Source of the DNA: Branchiostoma floridae
Lineage: Eukaryota; Chordata; Leptocardii; Amphioxiformes; Branchiostomatidae
Assembly (NCBI RefSeq): GCF_000003815.2
Contig: NC_049983.1
Location: 17,947,082-18,011,081 of the forward strand
Reading direction: 5' to 3'
Length of the DNA stretch: 64,000 nt
Each line of letters starts with the position of its first letter. Within the stretch, counting starts at the first letter, position 1. This document shows, one piece after another, positions 22,701 through 34,700 of this stretch. Made by a program: the position numbers and the translations under genes. A model generated the notes under the pieces. That model worked only from the letters and a program-made list of their open reading frames with translations. It searched no databases and had not been told where the DNA came from.

Positions 22701-25700
22701 ACAGCCTGGCAGATGAGGAGCCCACGTGACTTGTTGCAGTACAGACATACAGACCAGCATCTGCTGCAGTAACATTGGTTATGGTGATGGTACCATTCAT
22801 ATCCATAGTCACCCTCCCATCTGACTCAACAGTTGCATTCAGTCCAGATGGGAGAATGACTGTTATGTCTGGCGTAGGGATTCCTGAAGCTTCACAGATC
22901 AAGTGAAGAGTCTCTCCCTGTACTACTGTGTTATTGTCACTCCTCCCAAACCTCATGATCTTTGGCTCTGTACAGACACTTGTAAGGTCTTCAGGATTGA
23001 TGTCAACAAGATTTTGTCCATAAAAGTTGCTAGGTCCTTTGCACTTTATTTGGTTTTCAAATGCCCGAGACCCCATCATCTTTTGCCTGAAGGGAAGCAT
23101 CCTACAGTCACACTGCCAGGGGTTATTGTCAATGTATACAGTAGAGATAGAGGACAGCTTGTCGTAGGCTGTTGAGGATAGACTTTCTATTTGGTTGTTC
23201 TGAAGCTGAAGCTCAGATACTGTTGGAAATATCTCTGCTTTAAAGAGTGTCAGTCTATTCTGATAAAGTGTTAAGCTCTTGAGGTTTGATGTTGGACCAA
23301 AAGTTCCAGTCTGAATGTCGCTGATCTCATTATTGTCCAGGAAAAGCTTCTGCAAGTTGCCTAACCCTGTGAACATGCCAGGTCCGAGCCTTGTTAATCT
23401 GTTATGATACAGGTTCAGGCTCCTTAGGCTTGATGTTGGACCAAAAGTTCCAGCCTGAATGTCATTGATCTCATTATTGTCTAGGAAAAGCTTCTGCAAG
23501 TTTTCTAAACCTGTGAACATGCCGGGTCCAAGCCTTGTTAACTTGTTATGATCCAGGTTCAAGTTGCTTAGAGTTGATGTTGGAGTGAAAGTTCCAGCTT
23601 TAATGTTGCTGATCTCATTATTGTACAGGTACAGTTGCTCTAAGTTTTCTAACCCTTGGAAGATGGTAGAATTAAGGCTTGTTAACTTGTTATTATGGAG
23701 AGACAGGACTGTGAGTTGTGATGTTGGAGTGAAAGTTTGAGCCTGAATGTTGCTGATCTCATTATTGTACAGGTAAAGTTTCTCCAAGTTTCCTAACCCC
23801 ATAAACATGTCAGATCTGAGGTTTGTTAACTTGTTATGATGCAAACCCAAGGTTTTCAGGTGAGGTGTTGAATTAAAGGTTCCAGCCTGAATGTCGATGA
23901 TCTCATTATTGTATAAGTAAAGGGTCAGCAAGTTTTCCAGCCCCATAAACATATCAGACGTCAGATTTGTTAACTGGTTATGATGCAAACCCAAGGTTGT
24001 CAAGTTCCCCATCCCTGTAAACATGTCAGATCTGAGGTTTGTTAGGTTGTTATAATCCAGGCTCAATGTTGTCAGTTGAGTGGTTGGAGTAAAAGTTCCA
24101 GCCTGAATGTCGCTGATCTCATTATTGTACAGGAAAAGTTGCTTCAAATTTCCTAGCCCTGTGAACATGTCAGATCTGAGGTTTGTTAACTTGTTATGAT
24201 GTAAAGCCAAGGTTTTCAGTTGAGATGTCGCATTAAAAGTTCCAGCCTGAATGTTGCTGATTTCATTATCATCAAGGTAAAGTGTTTGCAGGTTTCCCAG
24301 TCCTGTAAACATGTCAGACAGGAGGTTTGTTAGGTCATTCCCTAAAAGATCCAAGAAGGTCAAACTTGACAGGTAGTAGAACGCTTGGCTATTGACAGTG
24401 GAAATGCTGTTGTTCCCTAGATCAAGAGTTGTCCAGCTCCTGTACTGGGAGAAGTCAGACTGATTTAGTGTTGTGATCAGGTTGTGCTGCAAGTTGGACC
24501 TAGTGATGTTTGTGGGGAGGTTCTGAGGAACGCTGGTCAGGCCCTGGTTGGTGCAGTCAGCAGTTAAACCAACCAGGTGGCAGGAAGCTTCTGTTGATCC
24601 ACACACCCGCAGGATGATGGGAAGGCATAACAGCAAACATGGCAGCTTTTCACCCATGATGCTCTTTGTGTCCTGCATGATACAAAAAGAAGGCAAAAAC
24701 TGTTACTCCAAGTACAGTTGTACTACATTATGAAATAAGTACTAGTAGCTCTCTTCTTTCTAGACAAGTAAAACAACGTCCAAGGCCCATCAATACTGAA
24801 AATGCATTTATTTTGGAGTTGAATGTGGTATCTCCATAACATTTAAAAATCATTAGTTGTGATGTTGAAATTCATACTAGGTGACATTAGAAACTATCAA
24901 ATCTAAAGCAAGTTTCTTCTGTTGATATATTGATTTAAACAAAAAATGGGCTGGTTGCAAAATGGGTTTACTGTTATGACGTCAAAGAATACAGCTGGAA
25001 CATGTCACGTAGCTGAGAGTGCCAAATGGGTCCAGCTTATCAACTCCCTGAGTAAGGTCCTTGGCACGTTGCCTCCAAAAACCTGATGGAATGCAGCAAA
25101 AACAGGTCAGGAGAAGGTAATCCACCACCTACACGTTTCCTTTGCATCAGGATTTCATTTCAGTTTGATAATGGTAAATCCACTTCAAATTTCTAGTGAT
25201 TCATGTCCTTATTATGTCGCAATACTTGAAACATGCCTTACATCTTATCTATCCATATATAAAATATTACCTTAGTTCATTCATTCCTTATCTTATCATG
25301 GCCCACAAATATACAGAAACAGCCACACAGAAACACCACCAAAGAATAGTGATACATACTAGTACTGTCATGTGTTTTCCCATTAGGTCTCCAATGTGTT
25401 TTTCAATTAACCTGGTCCCAGAAACGCATAGCCTTTGCATACAGACTTTCTTGTCTGCAAAATGTATTCTCAATTTTACCAGATACCAGATATCCTACAA
25501 AAGTACAACCTCCACTTCTCTAACAACTCTACCAAGAGCTATCTACCACTCCAAAAAAACATCACCTTCCATAGCATATGCAACATGCATGGTATCAGTA
25601 GGTTAGAAAGCTGCAAACAGGCCCATTTTCAAATCAACCTTGTTTCAAATACCCTGCCTGTGTACNNNNNNNNNNNNNNNNNNNNNNNNNNNNNNNNNNN

Positions 25701-28700
25701 NNNNNNNNNNNNNNNNNNNNNNNNNNNNNNNNNNNNNNNNNNNNNNNNNNNNNNNNNNNNNNNNNTTTCTACCTCCGCGTAACGTTTATTCTCCACAATG
25801 CGCAGTTGCTAATTGCTTGCCAACTTTTGCCTACTGTTCAACTTTTGCACCTGACTCAGCACTAAGTGTACGTGTATGATAGGAATGCAGAAGGACCCAT
25901 TCACCTAGATACAGGGGTGAGGTTGGTAAAGTAACTCTCCAATTAAAAGACAGTGAAGCCAGGAAAAACAATCACTTCAAAGCTCATTTATTTACCTTTA
26001 GTTCAAACCTCGAGTCTTTATTCCCACAGCATAGCATTTTGAAGAGCTGCACCAAAATATTTAAGTTACACAAGGGTTTCTCCCCCTGTCCAATTGGGAC
26101 AGTCGCAGTTCGAGTACCTAGCCCCTTCCTGTCTTACTAACATTTTTCTTAGAACTCAACAATCCCCGCTCTGGCCATGGGAGCTGTTCCTTGAAAAATC
26201 ACTGATGTGTCAAAATGAATCACTGCATATTTTCTGGTTGTGTAAGAGCCAAAAGACTTTCTCTTCAGGAAGTATATATTTAGTACGTCATGTGTCTATT
26301 TTTAGTACAATATGGCTATTATCATAAAATTAAAGACCATATAGCTCAAATCCATGCCTTGATTTTTTGGTAAAACATAGGTATAGACATCTACAATGTA
26401 AGCTACCGGTATGTAAAAATATATAGGGCTCCCATGTTACAGCACATATGGCTCTATTATAGAGGGTCTGCACTGGGTGTCCTGGCAATGCTTGACACTA
26501 AATTCAGAACACACTGTGTGTATTATGTTAAAATCAAAGAAGGCAATTGCGCAAAATTTGGTCGCCTTACTACGAATTATGTTGATAAGATGGCTTTCCC
26601 AATGGATTATTGGCCTAAGCCTTACAGAAAAGAGTATGCAAACCTACATTATATATATATACCATTGATAATGAAGGCTCTGGTGTACCTCTAACAACTT
26701 TTCCTTTCCGCAGGAAATTTTTGGGGTGACCCACGCTTTGGCTGAGGAGCTCTTCACTAAAGGTAAGTGGTGATACATGTACATGTAAACAGTCTATTCT
26801 CTATAATCATATATAATTTGTTAAAAAAAATGATAATTTGGGGGTTTAGGAGCATTGGTGCATCAGACCTAAAATTAGGGGTGCAGTTTCAAGTTTGGGC
26901 AGCATCCAGTATTTAGTATCATAAGTGTCATCCTACGTACATGCTGGTGATGGAAGAATATAGGTAGTATTAAGTAGGATGATACCCTGGCTAAGTATTT
27001 TGAGGCCTGAAACTATTTTCACCCTGAAAACGGAGGTGTGATGCAAGGCCATACTGTAAGCCTATGATCTTACCCGGTATAATAACAATTTGATTTAACC
27101 TTTCTGCTTGGTGCCCCTACAGGTGACATGATCCTGTCAGCAGGAGAGGTGTTCCACATGACCCCCATGCAGCTGCACGCCATCTCCACCAGGCTGCAGA
27201 TGCCCATATCCCCTTGTCGTAAGTATGCCTCTGATATCCCACACTTTCCTGCCACCAGCACTTAGATCTTCATGATCAGCAAGTCACTTCAGCAAAAAAT
27301 ATGGTTCAATTTATTTCCAGTGTATATATCATAATAGAAGTTTATATAGTGCCCATCAGCCTTGACAGACATGGACATTGGCCTTAAAAATTTCATTCGC
27401 AATGCCAGGTGAAAATGAAAGTAACATGGATCGAATTTAGCTCACTGAAGAGCTCTTTTTCCAATGGTCGCAACAGAGAAGACAGACACTGTGTACAGTT
27501 TTTGCAGGTTTATTGTACCCAAGAAGTTCCCTAGCTCATTTCAACCAGCAAAGTTAATATTGGACCAAGGCCTCCCGTCCCGTCTTAAGGACTGCAACCC
27601 TTTGTGGTGTTGTGCAATTTGGATGAGCGACACAGTCAGGACTTGATTTCACTGGACTACACAAGCTAACAAGAGTTTAAATGTGTTCTTGATATTTTCA
27701 CCACTAGACTCGGAAGATGCCCGGAGTGATCTGAGCCATGTCTTAGACTTTGTCTACAAGTTGAAATACCTCCAGGTAAGAAAAGTCAACAGTGCTTTCC
27801 TCTATAATCATTTGATAGTACTTTTACATGGCTAATATTTAGTGTTACCCAAGGTGCATTTTAGGTACAATTCACTTACAATATCATGTTGCTTGAAACA
27901 TTAGACATGTAGTTTTGCTTTTGTTAGAGCAGCATGTCAAACATATGAAAATTTATCTGTATTACATTAGTCTGAAAGGTGGTAGCTGTTTGTACCTAAT
28001 GTGTAGCATTAAATCCTATTTTTGTTGTTGCTGTTGTTGTTGTTACCTAGGTAACTGGTGCTGAAGGCAACCTGGGCAGCAGCAATATCAGTGTGAGCAG
28101 TCTGTCATTTGACATGGCCATGTTTAAATGTCTGCAGCAGGTGCAGGTGAGTTGTTGTTTAGTTTTTTTGTTTGCTTGTTTGTTTGTTGGTTGGTTGGTT
28201 GGTTTCAGGCACCTTCAACAATTCATCAGGAGCAACCTTTCTGAAATGCACTAACAGTACTTGTAAAATTGAAAGAAAACTAGAACTCGCATAGCAGGAA
28301 AGTTACTAAAAAGTGTTTGACCCAGAATAAGCCCAAGAAACTATGACTGTTTGGGGCTCTTTTCTCACTGGTGAATCCTACCACGACAACATGAAGTTTG
28401 ATGTAGCATTAGCACTTTAAGGGTTAAATCTAAACATGGTGAATTTCTGAATTTCATCTACTATTTCCAGAATTATAGTATTCTATATGTTGATAATGAT
28501 GTCTTTTCCTCAGATCACTCAGTGCAATGCCAAGCTTGTGACAGGCCTAGACTCTCTGAAGAAGACTTTAGCAACGTTAGGGGTGCATCAGTCTACATCA
28601 GCAATCAAGGTAAACATTTTCTATATTTTAGTTGGAAACAACCATTCACAACTTCAGTACTGAATGGTCTGTAAATTTGATGCTAGTTTATACTCTGGTG

Positions 28701-31700
28701 CTGAGTTTGGAGACATTGTATAACTCACACAACAAAATTATTCCAAAAAGGAGGTATGAAAGAAAGTAAAATTTTCTTTAGAATCTCAAATTGTTATAGT
28801 GGAGCAGCTCAATTTCAATTTTTATGAAGAGTTCTAAGTTTTTCTACCCTTCCCTTCACCTACCTAAGATTGTTACTTTATTATACATAATTCCCCAGAA
28901 AGACTTCCTCAGCAGGAGAAAGGTTAATCTATGATGTTGTATTTCAGGATGTCCTGATCCCAGCAGCATCGTCCATCAGCCAGTGGAAGACAGAAGAGGA
29001 GACCCAGGACTACCTGCTGTCCACCGTGGTGCCTGTCTGGGGTGTCATCACTACAGCAGACTTCAGCCACAACCAGATACAGCACATCGATGAATCACTG
29101 GTCAGTTTAGATGTTCAAGTCCATGATAGAGCAGTGCCCATCCCTTTTCTTTTAGCCCTTGGGACACATGGCTTTATAATCACGGATCTAAATAATGCTA
29201 CTTTGGTCACAACCAGATATAGCAAATGCATTCGGGATTCATGTTTCACTGCCATTGTATACAATGTACAATGTATATGAAAACTGATTTTATCTATCCT
29301 GAACTTTCTCTAACTGAACTGTTCTTACAGAAACTGATCCCTAAGGTGGAGTTTCTTAGTCTGAGCCACAATGCCATCTCCACGTTGGACCACTTACAGG
29401 TCAGTCATACAGAAGTACCAAAGTACATTTGTCTACCTGTTTCCGTATTGTTGATACTTTGATACTAGTATAACACACCAGCAAGCACTCTGTCTCAGGA
29501 TGAACAATTATGAGGAAAAGAGATTGAATCTTTTCATGAATCTCTTAGCCTTCCTTGTATATATTTCACTCATTCTCCTGTCATCTTGATTCACTTGATT
29601 GCTTAAATTGGTGTCAAACTTTCATATTTCAGTGAAAGAATTTGAAGTATGCTTCCAAAGGTAGATAAAAACAGTTTTTTTGGCAATGCCTCAGGGTTTT
29701 TTTCCTACTTACTTTTGCAGCACCTCTCGTGTTTGACCCACCTGGACCTGTCCCATAACAACCTGACCACAGTAGATGCCCTCCACACTAAGATAGGCAA
29801 CGTCAAGACTCTCAACCTGGCAGGGAACAAGCTGGAGACGTTAGAGGGGCTGTCTAAGTTGTACTCACTTGTCACACTAGATGTGGGGCATAACACCATC
29901 TATCAGGTGACAAAAGTCTACAAATAATCATGAAGCTTTGGCAGTGGTATTGTTTTTGCAGTGATCTCTCTTTATTACTACTATTCTACAGAATTGTTTT
30001 GATTGCAAGTTTAAAAGATGGAATAAAACTCATCTCCCCTCCTACCATGAAATACAAGTACTGCGGAAGTAAATAAATCTCGTCTTTACGTATTGCAGAA
30101 AGTTTTACGTATACAAATTGACAATCTTTGTCTATCAAAATTTCAGTGTCACACCACATGTAAATGTATATACATTGGACCTCAATAAGATCTTCTTAAT
30201 TTAGTGAAGTATACTAACTTTCTATGTCTCTTCCCAGGTGTCCGACATGAAGCACATTGGTACCCTGCCCTGCATCGAGTCTGTTCTCCTGAATGGTAAC
30301 CCCGTTACCATGGTTACTGACTACCGTACCAAAGTCCTGGCCACATTTTACGACAGATCAAAAGAGGTGAAACTTGCTTTACTTCTGATACTGACATTTT
30401 ATTGGATATGGATAAGTTTTTATGGATGTTGACTGATGTAAATCAGTATTTTGATATGTGCAAGAAATAGATGTAATTTTTTGTTCACCCAGGTATGTTT
30501 GGATGGTGTTACCACAAGTCAGAAGGAACAGGTATGCAAATTTCCTCACATGGCACCACAATGAGCAGTTTAGCCAATAAGCAAGTGTGTCAGCCACAAT
30601 TCACAACCTGCATTTGTGTCTATACTGTATTTCTAAACTAAATTTGTCCCAATTAACCAAAAAGTGAAAAACCACTTCCCTTAAATCCTTTATTCTTCTT
30701 TATCTTTTCCCCAAGGACACAGTTGCAGTTCTACAGGCTATACAGAAGGCAAAACTAGCCAAAGAGAGGGATTCCAAGAGGCACCACAAGGTATTACAAC
30801 AGTTGTTCAGTAGATCATCTGCTGAGGTCCAGTGTCCAGCAGATGTGTCGAAATGTTGAGCAAAGCATAAAGCACAAAAAAATCTCTGTGAATGCTCCAT
30901 CTTTTTAATTTTTTCTTTCTATATTTTTTGACTATCTATCTGTAATTTATTTTTGTGTATATTTCATCTGTATTTTTCTTTTGGAATCTTTTTTGTTAAT
31001 TTTCTGTGATGTGGAGAAGGCTGTTGTGGCTAAACTAACCTGCGGTTTGCGGTGGTGCTGTGCTGGTGTATGTGGCCTTGCAGATGAGGAACTGCCCAAC
31101 TTCTTCCTCTGCTCCTCTCTCTCCCCACAGAAGCTGCATGCTGCGTCCATAGTGGACGCTGACTCGGCAGACACAAGCTCCAATGCTTCCTCCGTCAGCC
31201 AAGGTACTACATAAATGTATGTGGACTTTCCTGTTGCTTTCCTGTGTCTGTGCTATAAGCCTGTTCATGGGCCCAACTGGGCATGCTCAAAGGGATGCAT
31301 TGTGGGTATTGTGTCAAAGGTGAAGGTCCCTGAGACATAAACAAAGCAACCGTGAATAGTTTCATCAGGTTGGTAAGTCACTGAATATAAAGGCTCTTTT
31401 ACACAACCATTCTTTTATTTCCACCAGTATTTCAGTGACTGTCTGTCACCTTCAGGGCAATTCTGAAATGTGGGAGGAAATAAAACAACGGTTGTGTAAA
31501 AAAGAATCTCTTTATTGATATAAAAAAACATGTCTGGACATGTATAAAGTAGGCCCCGTTAAGAACTGTTTACAAGTTAGAGGCCTTAACCTTTGACACA
31601 CTATAATGCATCTCACTATGCGTGTTCAGTTAGACTATGAACAGGCCTACTGTGGGGTGCCTTTAGCTGCAGTGCTGTCACAGGGTTTGTATGCAGAGTG

Positions 31701-34700
31701 GTGCAATCCAGAAACAGATTTCCATGTGTAAATGTCTCCCTAAAGAATTAATTCATTTGTCTTTCTTTCTTTCTAACTTCAGCTGTCTGTGTGAGGAAAC
31801 TTTTAACATGGCTGACTGATAATTTTCTTACCTAGCCTATGACTAACATCTGCGCACACACAGCAAGTGCATTTGGTAGCTACTAAATCAGCAAATGAAT
31901 CAAAAGCTACTGATCCTAGACATATTGTCTGCATACAACCTATTGTTGTAATTTTTTCTCTTTGTGTACAGACCCTGTCTTTCTGATAAGGCTAACTTTT
32001 GTGTATCCTGAACCATTACTTGTGATTTTAGCAAATCTTTTTGTTGTGCTATATGTATATGCTGTGATGCCTCCTTTTCTGTAAACTAAAATGAACTTTA
32101 TCATATTTAGATAATTGCTGCAATTATTAATCTGTAGTATTTTGCTATTTGCATATTGCTACATGACATATTGTATAGTAAAATTACTTTTAAACAAGAT
32201 TATCAAATCTGAAAATTCTTCTGTCTGTGGTCATTCTTCTTCATCTGTTTCATTCCAAAAAAGTGATTTTTAGTGCCCTTTTCAAGAAATAAAATCATGA
32301 CAACAAATTTTCAGATTGTTGAAATGCCTATTTTAGAATCATAGTTTTACTTGTGTGTTGCTCTTCTCTGTAGAAGCTCCAAGATCTTCCTGTTAACTTT
32401 TTCCTTGATAACTGACAAAGTAAGGTGCCAAGAGACCTCCACAGCCTGGAGATAGTTAAGAAATAGGGTTAAACTGCCGAGTTCCCTCTGCAGGAGTAGA
32501 TGTGTTGTCCACCAGTGAAGAGTACTTACGGTTTGAAGTTGAGGCACTCCGACAACAGGGGGGAGAGAATTGGTTGACAGCATTCAACGTCAGGCAAGAG
32601 GATCCACAGGTAAGTTATCATTTTCATAATGTATTAATAGGCGTGTTTGTGTATTCATGTGTGAACGTGGTGTTCAGCACCAAGGACAGATGTGGTCACC
32701 TGTGTGTGGATAATGTTTACCATTAGGAACAGGTTTGTTTTCCCTGTTTATGGATGGTGTTCAGCAATGGGGACAGGAATGTTTGCATCTGTGTGAATGA
32801 TTATGGTGTTAAGCACCAAGGACAGGTGTAAACATCTGTGTGTGGATAATGTTCAACATTAGGAACAGGTTTGTTTGCCTGTGTGTGGATGGTGTTTGGC
32901 ACGAAGAACAGGAATGTTTGTGTGTTGTTGGTGTCAAGTACCAAGAACAGTTGTGTTTGCCTGTATGTCAATGTTGTTCAGCACCAGGGACATGTGTGCT
33001 TACTTATATGGAGACAGTATTCAGCACCAAGGCCAGGTATGTTTGCATATGTGTGGATGGTGTTCAGCACCAAGGACAGGTATGTTTGTATCTGTGGGGA
33101 TGCTGTTCAGCACTAAGGACAGGTATTGTGGATGGTATTCAGTACCAAGGACAGGAATGTTTTCCTGTGTATAGAAGGTGTTCATCACCAAGGTCAGGAA
33201 TGCGTGTCTGTGTGTAGATAGTGTTCAGCACCAAGGACAAGTTAATTTTTTCTAGGTACAGGGAGTACTTTGCTATTCTCCTTTTACCTTTTTGTGTTGT
33301 TGAATTTTTTGAATGTAGGCCAATTTGAGCTTTCATGAATAAACAAAGGTTCAAACAAACAAACAAACTGATCCACCCATTGTAAAAATGCCACTATTCT
33401 CACTACCACATCTCTCACTACGACCTTTTGCTCAGCCTCATCATTGCTTGTCTTCTGTTACTGCAGCCATTGCTTCTCAGTCCACAAAGGTCTCCTCGCC
33501 AGTCCCCAGTGTCATCTCCGTCCACCAAGCGCCGCTCACGTCATCGTCATTCAGGTCACAGGTCACCAGCCAGGGCACGATCGCCTGCGCCATCTCAGGG
33601 CAGTAACCCAGCACACGTGCACCCCATCCAGGATGTCAGGTCAACTCTTGACATCTCACCTCTCGCTAGGTGCTGATCTTTTTCACTCATTGCAAAGCTG
33701 CTCTTGAGTTTCTTTGTTTTGGATAGGATGTTAAATGATGGTCCAGTGTTTGAGGAAAGCCACACCTCAAGCATGTCAAAAAAAACCCAGGACAATTATT
33801 GAAAAGAGTACGAATGGGGTCCTTCCCGTTGTGAGCTGATCAAATTTTACAGTAGGTTTATACTTATAGGGTACCAATCATTCAGCAGGATAAGATTGGT
33901 AGCCTCAAAACAAAAGAAAAGCTATGAGTTATATCTTTGTAAATGACTACATTGTACGACAAGGTATTAATCCGAGGCTATAAATGATGATTAATAGATA
34001 AATCCTATAACTCTATTTACTATGATTTAGCTTTGTAGAATGATTTGTTTATGTCCTTCTTTCCTTATGTAGGCCAACCTCTCTTCCACTGCTGCAAAAG
34101 ACAGACCTGCCAAAAGTCAATGTGGAAGAGGAGAAGCCAAAGGAAACTCCTAATTTGGCAACCCTGGAGAATGCTGGGTTTGCTGACTATCTGAAACAGG
34201 TCATCCACCAGAAACATGAAGAAACTGAAAATTCATCAGATGAAAGCGAACATTTGAAGCACATTCTCTTTGCCGGTTGCCTCTCCAAAGACAGTCCTTA
34301 TTCAGAGTTTCCAGCATGCTTTGTGACAACAAGCAAAGCTGTGCATGTCCTAAAAGCTTTGGAATTCCCATCAGCCATTGCAGGTGTACCCATGATGCAG
34401 CACTTCTGCAGTGTGCCTTTGGCGACGTTGCAACAAATGGTGGTAGGCCTGTTCAGCCAGACTGTTACAATAGAAGGTACAGACACAAGAGTCACTGTGA
34501 TCACTGGTAGCTCATACAAAACACAGGCTATGGTGAAAGTGATATCAGAAAGCTTTGAGGAGGAAACTAAGGAAAAGGCTATGGTAGCACAGCAAGGTGA
34601 GGAAAGCTTGGACCGACTCACAAAGATCTTGAGCATCACAGAAAACAGAGAGGGAAAGTCACCAGTGGAGATCAACAACTTTGTTGTCATCCAAGGACCC

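Larger units (their letters stand above)
20805..26712. other. Nischarin intron 3 with nested gene and gap
   Basis: This 5.9-kb intron lies between the end of the PX domain and exon 4. It contains the antisense LRR-Ig gene (22045-24657), degenerate copies of that gene's tail (21764-22042) and the assembly gap. I saw nothing else recognisable in 20900-21760 or 24780-26700. Confidence 0.7.

Noticed and set aside
25435-25879. Open frames running across the N gap
   Set aside because: They are artefacts of reading through undefined bases.
32660-33245. Regular repeats considered as a CRISPR-like array
   Set aside because: The units are diverged throughout with no conserved-repeat/variable-spacer split, and the locus is a eukaryotic intron. 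It is a minisatellite.
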